From: Haloarcula ordinaria
GTDB taxonomy: Archaea > Halobacteriota > Halobacteria > Halobacteriales > Haloarculaceae
Direction of reading: 5' to 3'
Length of the DNA: 64,000 nucleotides
NCBI RefSeq assembly: GCF_029338275.1
Contig: NZ_CP119789.1
Location: 2,232,001 to 2,296,000, forward strand
Below are positions 1 to 7,987 of the stretch, piece by piece; positions within the stretch are counted from its first letter, which is position 1, and every line of letters begins with the position of its first letter. A model generated the notes under the pieces. That model saw only the letters and a list, made by a program, of their open reading frames with translations, searched no databases and had not been told where the DNA came from. The position numbers were made by a program, and so were the translations under genes.

Positions 1-160
1 CAAACGGCAGTGCATAGATGCCAAAGCCCCGCACGTGTTCGTATCCCTGCATCGGAGAGGGCTGGACGGAGGGACGGATCTGCTGGACCTTCGCTGCGAT
101 TCCACGCTCGAATCCTCCGCTCGGCTGTTGGTGTCCTGTAACACCCTCTGCTGGAGACAT
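1..160 (-). CDS. N-terminal part of an unidentified protein, cut by left edge
   Basis: A reading frame opens at the ATG at 160-158 and runs without a stop to the left edge, giving 53 residues. The visible sequence begins MSPAEGVTGHQQPSGGF and includes a QQIRPSVQPSPMQGYEHV stretch followed by GFGIYALPF. Its codon use is GC-rich at the third position, like the neighbours, which is why I take it as coding. I do not recognise the family from this fragment. The rest lies outside the window, so neither length nor function can be judged. Confidence 0.55.
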   Translation of the reverse strand, partial: MSPAEGVTGHQQPSGGFERGIAAKVQQIRPSVQPSPMQGYEHVRGFGIYALPF

Positions 161-357
161 GGAAGAGATACGGTCTTGAAGTAGATAACGACGACTGACA
201 GGTACTGGTAGTTATTAGATGCACATCTTTCACCGAGAGATACGCGCCTGTCTGCAGTACCCCTTTGCCAACAACTCAGTGTCTATCAGTACTGGCGTGA
301 CCGACTCAGAGCGTGGTTGTCGGTGGAGTTATTCGTAGGACTCCACGAACCAACGGT

Positions 358-534
358 ATGAACTTATCACGCCGTTCCCGTTTCGTCATCTACGAGTCTT
401 TCCTTATTATTCTCGGATTCGCAATCGCCGCCCAGATCTCGCCCCCAGACGTCTATAGTCAAGTGCTCGGGACGGTCGTGATCCTCACGATTACACTCCC
501 ACTCTCGTATTGGTTGGTGTACAAACGTCAGTAA
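358..534 (+). CDS. small two-helix membrane protein
   Basis: The protein has 58 residues if it starts at the ATG at 358, just after an ACGGT stretch; an upstream in-frame start at 313 would add 15 residues without membrane character. After a basic N-terminus (MNLSRRSRF) there are two hydrophobic segments, about residues 10-26 and 34-52, and a short basic tail (YKRQ). This suggests a small integral membrane protein with both ends in the cytoplasm. Small proteins of this shape are common and mostly uncharacterised in haloarchaea. No function can be assigned. Confidence 0.55.
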   Translation: MNLSRRSRFVIYESFLIILGFAIAAQISPPDVYSQVLGTVVILTITLPLSYWLVYKRQ

Positions 535-587
535 CAGAGACACACCTCTTTTATTATCGAACGACCGCAAGGTTCATTGATCGGACC

Positions 588-1100
588 ATGACCCATTATC
601 TGGGTGTGTCTCGGCGGGATGTCGGGGCAGGCCTCGCTGCCGGCGGGTCGTCCCTCCTTGGTGCCGTCCTGATTAACCTCTGGAACTTCTTCCAGACGTT
701 CAGGGCCCAAGGATTCGATTCCGCCAGTATAGCGGAGTACTCACGAGGGATGAGTGGGATCATCTTCCTCGGGGGTATCTTCGCACCGATTATCGCTGTG
801 TTCGTCGGGATTGTCGTCTGGCGCGTGATGATGCCGGATGAGCCAAACCCACTCTACGGCGCCGCAGCAGGCGTCGTTTCAGCGTTCGGTACGCTGTTCG
901 TATTCGCGGCTTCGATAGGTTTCGTGTTCTCTCTGAGTCGGGTTTCCGCTGGCGCGCTCGCTGGTGGTATCTCCGAGTTCCTGTTCTTGACTGTTTTAAT
1001 CGCTGTATTCGGTGGTGCCATTACCGCCCCCATCATCGCCCCACTCGGTGCGCTTGTAGGATACGTCTATGAGCGGTACATCACAGACGACCAGCGGTAA
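588..1100 (+). CDS. four-helix membrane protein, function unknown
   Basis: The ATG at 588 gives 170 residues beginning MTHYLGVSRRDVGAG. A longer frame opens at 510 but overlaps the preceding gene and adds 26 residues that do not look conserved, so I prefer the shorter start. Hydrophobic segments lie near residues 15-33, 60-80, 87-115 and 128-160; glycine- and alanine-rich helices dominate. The C-terminus (YERYITDDQR) is charged and probably cytoplasmic. No motif points to transport or catalysis. It lies 53 bp after the small membrane protein on the same strand and may be co-transcribed. Confidence 0.65.
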   Translation: MTHYLGVSRRDVGAGLAAGGSSLLGAVLINLWNFFQTFRAQGFDSASIAEYSRGMSGIIFLGGIFAPIIAVFVGIVVWRVMMPDEPNPLYGAAAGVVSAFGTLFVFAASIGFVFSLSRVSAGALAGGISEFLFLTVLIAVFGGAITAPIIAPLGALVGYVYERYITDDQR

Positions 1101-1477
1101 TCACTGGGTTGCGGTTTCTCGGGTGTTTCTAACAGGGGTGAGAGGTGTAAACCGACGCTGGTCTGTGAGTCACCTGTACTGACCGATACGTACCCTCTAT
1201 GCAGCACGGTCATCCAAACCTGACAGATGTCAGTACTCCCGGCCGACCTCATCCCGGGCTCGTCATTATCTGCTGGTTCCAAAAACCGGTAGGAAGAGCG
1301 GTACTTCGGAAGGATCGACCTCAACGGTAGACCGTACCTGAAGCAATAGATATTATTTTCAAATAGTTCTAATAGCCAACTCGAAATGTACGCCCGGAAC
1401 GCTACCGGGCGCGAATCTACTGATAGACTCGACGGAAGTGAAATCGGGTGGTGGCGGCGAACTATCCGTCGGAAAGG
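1101..1477. other. 377-bp non-coding stretch with a hairpin and one copy of a direct repeat
   Basis: I see no convincing gene here. Positions 1346-1376 are unusually AT-rich for this window. Positions 1391-1411 form a 7-bp inverted repeat (CGCCCGG, loop of 7, CCGGGCG) that lies downstream of the toxin pseudogene and could act as a 3' hairpin. Positions 1381-1400 are the first copy of a 20-bp direct repeat described separately. Confidence 0.5.
1381..1400 (+). repeat. 20-bp direct repeat, copy 1
   Basis: This 20-bp sequence (begins TCGAAATGTA, ends CGCCCGGAAC) recurs exactly at 2287-2306. The match extends weakly to 26 bp with two mismatches. The two copies bracket the toxin-antitoxin pair, 77 bp beyond the toxin end and 83 bp upstream of the antitoxin start. 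Confidence 0.85.
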
Positions 1478-1968
1478 CTACGGATCGGCTTTGGAGAGTA
1501 TCTGTTCGTAGAGGTCGTCAGAAATCCAGAATCCAGCTTCACGAAGGACCTCCAGTTCGTGCTCCAGGTTCACTACGCCGGTCTTCGCTCCGCGAAGCAG
1601 GATTCCGATCACGCCCGTGACGTTCAGGTCGTGTCTGCGGGCGACGCGCCGTCCGTCGCGATCGTCGAGTAGAACGAGGTCGGCATTCTGCTCGACGGCA
1701 TAGCAGATCGCTGCTGTCTCACCGAGGTCAAGCTCGTGGAAGAGCTCCACGAACAAGTCCGAGCGTTCCACCTCCACGAGATATAGGAGTCCGTCGTCGC
1801 GCAACTCACGGAGCCCCTCCAGTCCATCTTCCCCATCGGTAAGTTCGTTCCAGACCTGTTGTGGAACCGTGACCTCGGAGAATTGCGATTCGAGGAGCTC
1901 AAGCCGCTGATGAGCGCGAGATTAAGGAGTGGCGACGTATCAGAAACGATCAGCTCGCTATCCGGCAT
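1478..1968 (-). pseudogene. frameshifted PIN-domain toxin (DUF3368 family)
   Basis: Members of this family are PIN-domain ribonucleases that form type II toxin-antitoxin pairs with UPF0175 antitoxins. The N-terminal part (MPDSELIVSDTSPLLNLALI) reads from the ATG at 1968 and contains the first acidic residue of the PIN fold. Near 1901-1906 the frame shifts: the family sequence continues in another frame as LELLESQFSEVTVPQQV and runs to the stop at 1478. The second part keeps the family core, including LGETAAICYA, DLVLLDDRDGR and a VTGVIGILLR segment. Restoring one base would rebuild a protein of about 163 residues. The gene start overlaps the antitoxin end by 11 bp, as in an intact operon. A sequencing error is possible; if real, the toxin is inactive. 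Confidence 0.8.
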
Positions 1969-2203
1969 AGTCGAGATCTTCTTCGAGTTCCCGCTCGTCG
2001 TAGTGCCGGGCGATTTCACGTTCGCCGAGGAGTTCCTGAAACTCCCGTTTCGACATCTCCGCCAACGTACGGGCTTTCCCGAACGAGAGGATATCGCGGG
2101 CGTACAGCGAGACCGCCAACTCCCGCTTCATCGCGGGTGAGCGCTCCCCCTCCGGGAGCTGTAACGCCTCGTAAACGTCGTCGTCGATCTCTATCGTCGC
2201 CAT
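1958..2203 (-). CDS. UPF0175-family antitoxin
   Basis: The protein has 81 residues from the ATG at 2203 (MATIEIDDDVYEALQLPEGE). It shows the UPF0175 layout: a short N-terminal strand, an ALYARDIL-like helix (here SLYARDILSFGKART), and a ribbon/helix segment (LAEMSKREFQELLGER) that in the family binds DNA and the partner toxin. The acidic tail (YDERELEEDLDYAG) is typical. A longer frame opens at 2308 but has no family similarity. Its stop lies inside the start of the PIN gene, which implies translational coupling. The antitoxin looks intact although its toxin is broken. Confidence 0.85.
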   Translation of the reverse strand: MATIEIDDDVYEALQLPEGERSPAMKRELAVSLYARDILSFGKARTLAEMSKREFQELLGEREIARHYDERELEEDLDYAG

Positions 2204-2286
2204 ACCTGAGATACGTGTACACGATTCTTGAGTGTTTGGCTGGGGGTTCGCAAGCGGACAGCGTGCAAAGCAAGCGCTCGATGCGG

Positions 2287-2306
2287 TCGAAATGTACGCC
2301 CGGAAC
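2287..2306 (+). repeat. 20-bp direct repeat, copy 2
   Basis: This copy is identical to 1381-1400 over 20 bp. It lies upstream of the antitoxin gene, so the pair encloses an 886-bp segment containing both toxin-antitoxin genes. Confidence 0.85.
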
Positions 2307-2369
2307 ACTAACGTCCGGCATCATCCTGGGCGGTGTGCCAGGTCAGCCGACAAACCCTCGTGCCGGGCG

Positions 2370-2485
2370 GGTGGACGGGTCCACCAAGTGTCGCGCGGGA
2401 TGTCCCGCGAGACGGTCGCCGTCAGGCGACGGATCGCTGTGTCACGCGCCCGGGTTCTCCGGTCTGTCATCGTCCCGATGTCGGG
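2370..2485. other. cluster of four tetraloop hairpins, possible structured RNA
   Basis: Four short perfect hairpins with four-base loops follow one another: 2370-2385 (GGTGGA/TCCACC, loop CGGG), 2395-2408 (GCGGGA/TCCCGC around ATGT, six pairs if counted CGCGGG/CCCGCG), 2415-2430 (GTCGCC/GGCGAC, loop GTCA) and 2474-2485 (CCCG/CGGG, loop ATGT). The first three are spaced by only 6-10 bases. I saw none of the conserved boxes of RNase P RNA or SRP RNA. It may be a small structured RNA or the remains of one; GC-rich DNA forms chance hairpins easily. Confidence 0.3.
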
Positions 2486-2609
2486 CCTCGGCCGGGGATT
2501 GAAGGCACGTATCGATAGATAGAACCCTCCCGAACCTAAGCGTGACGTTCCGAGCAACTCACTTCAGCGAGGACAAAGGACCGAAGACTGGAGCGACAGC
2601 GAACAGGCC

Positions 2610-3968
2610 TCAGATCGTGTAGTCGGACTCGCGCAACTGGACGTATCGACCGTTCCGGTAGCCGAACTTGTTCCACTTGTAGGTCAGGACCATCTTCAGT
2701 CCGTAGTAGCCGCCTTTGAGCGCTGCGTCGGCTTTGATGCCGCGTGCGTCCATGAGATCGTTGGCGGTTGTGAAGGCGCGGTCCCAGTCCGACGGGCCCC
2801 AATCGCGGACGATGTCGGCGAAGGTGACGTTCCGGAGCACCTCGTCGCCGATGGCAGCGTGCCACTCCTCGTTGTACCGCTCGAGACGCCCCTGTGCGGC
2901 GAGTTGCCCGGCGATCTTCCCGGTCCTGACGGCGACGTGGTCACCACCCTCGTGGAACGCGGAGGTCCCACCCATCGCGCCACCGGTGACGGCGATGCCC
3001 GCTCGACAGGGGGATTCGATAGGCCGCGTCGAGGAGATGGGGTAGGTCTCGGTGCCCTTCGACTTGCCCCGGTCTTCCACGAGCGGGAAGTCGGTCAGGT
3101 CGTACTCGGGGAACTGCCGTTCGAGGAGGCGTTCGACGTACTCGCTCCCGCGTGGGATACCCTCGTCCTCCGGCCGGAGCAGGTCCCACTCGGCCACGTC
3201 GTAGTTGTCGATATCGAGGCCTATGGGCATCGTCAGGCCGATGCGGGCGACTGGCGGGTCGTTCGGGAATATCCAGGGGTACGCCGTGTGGCCGGGCATG
3301 ATGCCCCACCAGAACTCGATGAACTCGGGGTCGAACAGCTCCTCCGGCATCCGCCGGTGTTCCTGGTAGGCGATGTGGTTAGCCGACGTCGAGGGCAGAA
3401 TCTCGGACATCGAGCGGTCCTCGGGGAGGAACTGGTCGAGCGTGCCGCTCGTAACGGTCCGTTGGGGTCCGTCGGCCAGCACGACGGCGTCGGCCCGGAT
3501 GTCCTCGCCCTTCGCGAGCGTGACGGTGTGTCGGGGGGAGCTCGTGAGGTCCGTCTCGACGCCGGTGACACTGACCCCGGTGCGGTACTCCGCGCCTGCC
3601 TCGAGGGCCCGCTCCCGGAGCCAGTCGTCGAACCTCGCGCGGTGGAACGTGAACCCGAACCCGTCGTACGTCGCGTCGATGCCCGTTTCGGTCAGCGCGA
3701 GCTCGCTGTCGGGACCGTAAAACTTCGCGCCTTCGAGTTCGCTCAACACGACGTCGTCCGGGAACTCGCCCGGGTCGAACTCCATGATGTCGAGCCAGTA
3801 ATCGAGCAATCCGGCAGCGTCCGTCGAATCTGGCCCCAGGCGTTCGCGGTCGGCCCTGGGGACCCCCTTCTCCAGGACCACTGCGTCGGCGTCGTGGTCG
3901 GCCGCGGCTCTGGCCGCCGAAGACCCGGCCGGACCGCCCCCGACGATAGCGACGTCTACGTCTTCCAT
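2610..3968 (-). CDS. FAD-dependent oxidoreductase, geranylgeranyl reductase-like family
   Basis: The protein has 452 residues from the ATG at 3968; an upstream in-frame extension of 60 residues lacks family character. It opens with a Rossmann dinucleotide site (DVAIVGGGPAGSSAARAA, residues about 4-21) and an acidic strand end (AVVLEKG), as in flavoproteins of the geranylgeranyl reductase/ETF-dehydrogenase superfamily. A second FAD motif (GIAVTGGAMGG) lies near residue 350. Archaeal relatives saturate isoprenoid chains of membrane lipids or related molecules, but this family is broad and the substrate cannot be read from the sequence. It is transcribed divergently from the 2-hydroxyacid dehydrogenase gene with 148 bp between starts. 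Confidence 0.75.
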   Translation of the reverse strand: MEDVDVAIVGGGPAGSSAARAAADHDADAVVLEKGVPRADRERLGPDSTDAAGLLDYWLDIMEFDPGEFPDDVVLSELEGAKFYGPDSELALTETGIDATYDGFGFTFHRARFDDWLRERALEAGAEYRTGVSVTGVETDLTSSPRHTVTLAKGEDIRADAVVLADGPQRTVTSGTLDQFLPEDRSMSEILPSTSANHIAYQEHRRMPEELFDPEFIEFWWGIMPGHTAYPWIFPNDPPVARIGLTMPIGLDIDNYDVAEWDLLRPEDEGIPRGSEYVERLLERQFPEYDLTDFPLVEDRGKSKGTETYPISSTRPIESPCRAGIAVTGGAMGGTSAFHEGGDHVAVRTGKIAGQLAAQGRLERYNEEWHAAIGDEVLRNVTFADIVRDWGPSDWDRAFTTANDLMDARGIKADAALKGGYYGLKMVLTYKWNKFGYRNGRYVQLRESDYTI

Positions 3969-4116
3969 ACGCACAGTCGTGCCGCCCCGGTGGCTAAAAC
4001 TTATTGTCTCGGACCGGTCCCCTGACCCGATTGGTGCGACGGTCCACCCCCGACATCGTTTTGCCAGTCCGGTGTGCACCCCCTGGTATGCGCTGGCTCG
4101 AACCACGGAGGGGACG

Positions 4117-5070
4117 ATGACAGACATCCTGGTGTTGCGGCACAACATCCACGGTATCCCGATTTCGCGCTACGTCGACGCGCTCAGGGACCGGTTGCCG
4201 GACTACGATATCGACGTCGCGCGAACACCTGCAGCGGGCCGTGAGATGGTCGGCGATGCGACGGTGCTGACCGGTGTCGAACTCCCGGACGAACTGTTAG
4301 CGCGGGCCGACTCGCTCGAACTGTACGCGAGCATCTACGCGGGATACGACCACCTCCCGCTGTCTGAACTGGCCGAACACGACATCGCGCTGACGACGGC
4401 GTCGGGCGTTCACGGCCCGAACATCGCCGAGCACGTCATCGGGAACTGGCTTGCGTTCGCCCGTGGCTTCCTCACTGCCCGGGAGCAGCAGGCGGACCAC
4501 GTCTGGCAGTCGTTCCCCTCGACGGACTTCGCGGGGAGCACCGTCTGCATCGTCGGCCTCGGTGCCATCGGCCAGGCTATCGTCGACCGCCTCGGCGGGT
4601 TCGACGTCGACACCGTCGGTGTGCGCTACTCGCCGGAGAAAGGGGGGTCGACCGACGACGTGTACGGGTTCGACGAGATTCACGAGGCGGTCGTCGACGC
4701 TGAGTACATCGGTATCGCGTGCCCGCTGACCGACGCGACACGCCATCTATTCGACGAGGCCGTCTTCGATACGCTCCGCCCGTCTGCCGTCATCTCGAAC
4801 GTCGCTCGCGGCCCCGTCGTGGAGACGCCGGCACTGGTCGACGCGCTCCAGCACAACAACATCGCCGGGGCGGCCCTCGACGTCACCGACCCCGAACCGC
4901 TGCCGAACGACCATCCCCTCTGGGACTTCGACAACGTCCTCATCACGCCGCACAACGCGGGCCACACCGAATCGTACTTCGAGCGGCTCGCCGACATCGT
5001 CGCCGAGAACATCCGCCGTCACGAGGAGACTGGGGGCTGGGAAGGGCTTCGGAACCAGGTCGACCTCTGA
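4117..5070 (+). CDS. D-2-hydroxyacid dehydrogenase
   Basis: The 317-residue protein starts at the ATG at 4117 (MTDILVLRHNIHGIPISR). It has the NAD-binding core of the D-isomer 2-hydroxyacid dehydrogenases: a GLGAIGQAIVDRL nucleotide loop near residue 147, the substrate-binding arginine in NVARGPVV, the glutamate in DVTDPEPLP and the catalytic histidine in ITPHNAGHT. These enzymes interconvert 2-keto and D-2-hydroxy acids with NAD(P)H in the cytoplasm. The length is normal for the family. Phosphoglycerate dehydrogenases of the long type have extra C-terminal domains that are absent here, so SerA is unlikely. The substrate is unknown. Confidence 0.85.
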   Translation: MTDILVLRHNIHGIPISRYVDALRDRLPDYDIDVARTPAAGREMVGDATVLTGVELPDELLARADSLELYASIYAGYDHLPLSELAEHDIALTTASGVHGPNIAEHVIGNWLAFARGFLTAREQQADHVWQSFPSTDFAGSTVCIVGLGAIGQAIVDRLGGFDVDTVGVRYSPEKGGSTDDVYGFDEIHEAVVDAEYIGIACPLTDATRHLFDEAVFDTLRPSAVISNVARGPVVETPALVDALQHNNIAGAALDVTDPEPLPNDHPLWDFDNVLITPHNAGHTESYFERLADIVAENIRRHEETGGWEGLRNQVDL

Positions 5071-5134
5071 GAAGCGAGTCCGAGGCTCGAACGGAGACCG
5101 AACGTGCTGGAAGAACCAGCCACCGAACGCGCGG

Positions 5135-6172
5135 TTACAGGTACCCGCGCTGCTGGAGGAGTTCGCCGTTCAGGACGCTCGCACCGGCCGCACCGCGCAT
5201 CGTGTTGTGCGCGAGGCAGTTGAACTGGACACCCTTCGTCGTCTCTTTGAACCCACCAACGGCGACACCCATCCCGTTCTCGATGTTCCGGTCGAGTCGA
5301 GGCTGGGGTCGGTCGGGTTCCTCGAAGACGGTGATGAGCTGTTCCGGTGAGGACGGGAGGTCGACCCCGGTGACCTCGGCCATCGCGTCAACGGCGTCCG
5401 CCGGGGTGACATCTTCGGCCGTGTCGGCCCACACGTTCTCCAGGTGGCCGTCGAGCGTCGCGATGCGGTTACACGAGGCCGCGACGTCCATATCGTGGAG
5501 GTCGACCTCCGCGCCGTCGAACGAGCCCAGCAGCTTTCGGGACTCGGTCTCCATCTTCTCCTCCTCGCCGCCGATATGCGGGATGGCGTTGTCGATGATC
5601 TCCATCGACGTAACGCCCGAGTAGCCCGCGCCGGAGACGGCCTGCAGGGTCGAGACGTTGACGTCGGTCAGTCCGAACGCCTTATCCAGCGCGGCCAGCG
5701 GCGGGACCATCGTGATGGTCGAGCAGTTGGGGTTCTTCAGCAGTGCGCCGTCCCACCCGCGCTCGTCGCGCTGGACCTCGATGAGGTCGACGTGGTCGGC
5801 GTTGATCTCCGGGATGGTGAGCGGGACGTCCGGGTCCATCCGACCGTTCGAGGAGTTCGAGGAGACGACGTAGCCGGCCTCGCAGAACTCGGGTTCGACC
5901 TCGGCGCCGACGCTCGAGGGGAGCGACGAGAAGATGAGGTCGACGTCGTCGGGGACGTCATCGGGCGTCGTCGCGCCGACTTCGATCTGCGCGACGTCCG
6001 CTGGAATCGGGGAGTTGACGCGCCACTTGGCGGCCTCCTTGTAGGTCTTTCCGGCACTCGCTTCGCTGGCGGTCAGTGCGGCGATCTCGAACTCGGGATG
6101 TGGGTCGAGCAGCTGGATGAGTCGTTGTCCCACTGCACCGGTCGCGCCGAGAACGCCTACGCGTACAGACAT
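5135..6172 (-). CDS. asd: aspartate-semialdehyde dehydrogenase
   Basis: This enzyme reduces aspartyl phosphate to aspartate semialdehyde with NADPH, the branch-point step toward lysine, threonine and methionine. The 345-residue protein starts at the ATG at 6172. Visible landmarks are the nucleotide loop GVLGATGAVGQRL at the N-terminus, the active-site cysteine in LKNPNCSTITMVPP, a VSGAGYSGV segment and the C-terminal substrate region ending HNTMRGAAGASVLNG. This NPNCST form belongs to the archaeal/fungal branch of the family. It converges with the 2-hydroxyacid dehydrogenase gene and stands alone rather than with lysine or threonine genes. Confidence 0.93.
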   Translation of the reverse strand: MSVRVGVLGATGAVGQRLIQLLDPHPEFEIAALTASEASAGKTYKEAAKWRVNSPIPADVAQIEVGATTPDDVPDDVDLIFSSLPSSVGAEVEPEFCEAGYVVSSNSSNGRMDPDVPLTIPEINADHVDLIEVQRDERGWDGALLKNPNCSTITMVPPLAALDKAFGLTDVNVSTLQAVSGAGYSGVTSMEIIDNAIPHIGGEEEKMETESRKLLGSFDGAEVDLHDMDVAASCNRIATLDGHLENVWADTAEDVTPADAVDAMAEVTGVDLPSSPEQLITVFEEPDRPQPRLDRNIENGMGVAVGGFKETTKGVQFNCLAHNTMRGAAGASVLNGELLQQRGYL

Positions 6173-6238
6173 TGTGCTACCGGTCTGCGTCGGGCACACT
6201 AAGCAGTTTGGGTATCGCCGACCAGTATCAGTTCGGCG

Positions 6239-6682
6239 TCAGGTCTCGGACTCGACGAGGGTGTCGTCGAAGGCCCACGTGACGACGCGCGCCTCCACCA
6301 GGTCCCGCTCGTCGACGTAGGGGTCCTCGGGGTTCGAGAGGGTCTTGGTCGCCGACTCGCGCATCTCCCGTTCGAGGTCGCTATGGTCGGGCTCGTCCCG
6401 GATGTCGTTCAGCAGGGCCTCGAAGTCCTCGCGCAGGTCGAACGAAGCGTGGGCGACGTTACAGCGGGAGAGTGGACTCATTCCCGTCTCCAGGACGAGG
6501 TCGCGGACCGTCTCCCAGTCGCTCTCACAGAAGTAGATGGACACCTCCCCGACGATGTCTCGCCACGCGATGGCCTCCGAGTGTTTCAGCAGCGGGACCG
6601 CCCGCGGCGGGAGGTCGATACGCGTCTCGATATCCGGGTTCCCGCACAGGCAACACGCGGTCTCCGTCTTCCCCGTGTACAT
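6239..6682 (-). CDS. haloarchaeal protein with N-terminal CxxC, function unknown
   Basis: From the ATG at 6682 the protein has 147 residues. Near the N-terminus it carries a TACCLCGNPDIE segment, which looks like half of a zinc-binding knuckle, and further cysteines occur in IYFCESDWETV and SRCNVAHASF; together they could hold one metal ion. The C-terminal half is acidic and helical (LREDFEALLNDIRDEPDHS). I do not recognise a named family. It lies just upstream of asd on the same strand (66 bp) and diverges from the TyrRS gene. Confidence 0.7.
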   Translation of the reverse strand: MYTGKTETACCLCGNPDIETRIDLPPRAVPLLKHSEAIAWRDIVGEVSIYFCESDWETVRDLVLETGMSPLSRCNVAHASFDLREDFEALLNDIRDEPDHSDLEREMRESATKTLSNPEDPYVDERDLVEARVVTWAFDDTLVESET

Positions 6683-6883
6683 GTCCCTCCCTTCGACCGC
6701 ACAGACTTGGGTCCAGTGCCTATCTAGTGAGCAGTGACGTGCCACCGTGACACAGGGCGGCCACAGTCGACGTCCCAAAGGCGCTGCGTGACAGCCGTTC
6801 AGACAGCGAGAAGTGGTCTGCTAGAGTCATACGTTCCAGGCGGACACGGAACGCTTTACTCGCCGGAGCGGGGACCGGAGCGT

Positions 6884-7918
6884 ATGGATACGGCCGAGCG
6901 ACTCGACCTGGTGACGAGACACACACAGGAGGTCGTCACCGAAGACGAACTCACCGAACTGCTCGACGACGACCCGTCGGCCTACATCGGCTACGCGCCG
7001 ACCGGCGAGATGCACATCGGCCACTTCACCACGATGCGCAAGCTTGCCGACTTCCTGCAGGCCGGCGTCGACGTGACCGTCCTCATCGCGGACCTCCACG
7101 CCCACCTCGACGACAACAAGAGCCCCTTCGACCTGCTCGACGCTCGCTCGGAGTACTACGAGGTCGCCATCGAGGCGATGATAGCCGCAGCCGGCGCCGA
7201 CCCCGACGACGTCGAGTTCGTCCGCGGGACGGAGTTCCAGCTCGACGAGGAGTACACCCTTGAGATGTACCGGATGGCCGCGGAGACGACCATCTCTCGC
7301 TCCCAGCGTGCCGCCAGCGAGGTCGTCCGCGAGTCTGAGAGTCCGAAGCTCGGTGGACTCCTCTACCCGCTGATGCAGACCCTCGACGTGAAAGCACTCG
7401 ACGCCGACATCGCTTACGGCGGTGTCGACCAGCGCGGCATCTACATGCTCTCGCGCGAGATTCTCCCCGACCACGGTGGGCAGTCGCCGGTCTGCCTGTT
7501 CGCGCCGCTCCTGTCGGGCCTCTCCGGCGGGAAGATGAGCGCCTCCGAGGCAGCCTCGAAGGTCAACCTCACGGACAGCCCCGAAGCAGTCGAGGAGAAG
7601 ATCGGCCAAGCCTACTGTCCGGCCGGCGAACTCGAAGACAACGGCGTCCTCGAGTACCTCGACCACCTCGTCTTCCCGGTGCTCGACGAGCGTGGCGAAG
7701 ACTTCGTCGTCGAACGGCCCGAAGAGTACGGCGGCGACCTCGTCTACGAGGACTACGACGCCGTCGAGGCGGACTTCCTCAGCGGCGAGCTCCACCCGGC
7801 CGACCTGAAGCCGTCCGCGGCGGCTGCCATCTCCGACGTCATCGATCCGGTCCGCGAGCGACTGGCCGACGAGACGGACCTGCTGGCCGAAGCGTACCCG
7901 GAGACGTACGGCGAATAG
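6884..7918 (+). CDS. tyrS: tyrosyl-tRNA synthetase
   Basis: The enzyme charges tRNA-Tyr with tyrosine. The 344-residue protein from the ATG at 6884 is of the compact archaeal/eukaryotic type without a C-terminal S4 domain. Class I signatures are present: a MHIGHFTT version of the HIGH motif near residue 45 after YIGYAPTG, and GKMSASEAASKVN as the KMSKS loop near residue 217. The tyrosine-binding region (YGGVDQRGIYML) is also recognisable. The upstream extension back to 6734 overlaps the divergent gene's promoter and is not part of the gene. The gene is monocistronic, followed after 69 bp by a methyltransferase gene. Confidence 0.95.
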   Translation: MDTAERLDLVTRHTQEVVTEDELTELLDDDPSAYIGYAPTGEMHIGHFTTMRKLADFLQAGVDVTVLIADLHAHLDDNKSPFDLLDARSEYYEVAIEAMIAAAGADPDDVEFVRGTEFQLDEEYTLEMYRMAAETTISRSQRAASEVVRESESPKLGGLLYPLMQTLDVKALDADIAYGGVDQRGIYMLSREILPDHGGQSPVCLFAPLLSGLSGGKMSASEAASKVNLTDSPEAVEEKIGQAYCPAGELEDNGVLEYLDHLVFPVLDERGEDFVVERPEEYGGDLVYEDYDAVEADFLSGELHPADLKPSAAAAISDVIDPVRERLADETDLLAEAYPETYGE

Positions 7919-7987
7919 CGACCGATCGATTCGGCCCACGCGTTCGCTGTCGAAACCGATAACCCGCCGGTTCACCCACTCGGAGAC

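Larger units (their letters stand above)
2204..2609. other. 406-bp stretch without a gene, rich in tetraloop hairpins
   Basis: No reading frame here looks like a protein gene. The stretch holds the second copy of the 20-bp direct repeat and a run of short hairpins between 2370 and 2485, listed separately. It separates the accessory toxin-antitoxin region from the housekeeping genes that follow. Confidence 0.5.

Noticed and set aside
2232..2522. A 96-codon frame that includes the second 20-bp direct repeat
   Set aside because: It has no recognisable protein features, low-complexity arginine-rich ends, and runs across the hairpin cluster; I see no support for translation.
2859..4025. A 388-residue frame opposite the FAD oxidoreductase gene
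   Set aside because: The minus-strand frame has clear flavoprotein motifs; this one has none and is a codon-bias shadow.
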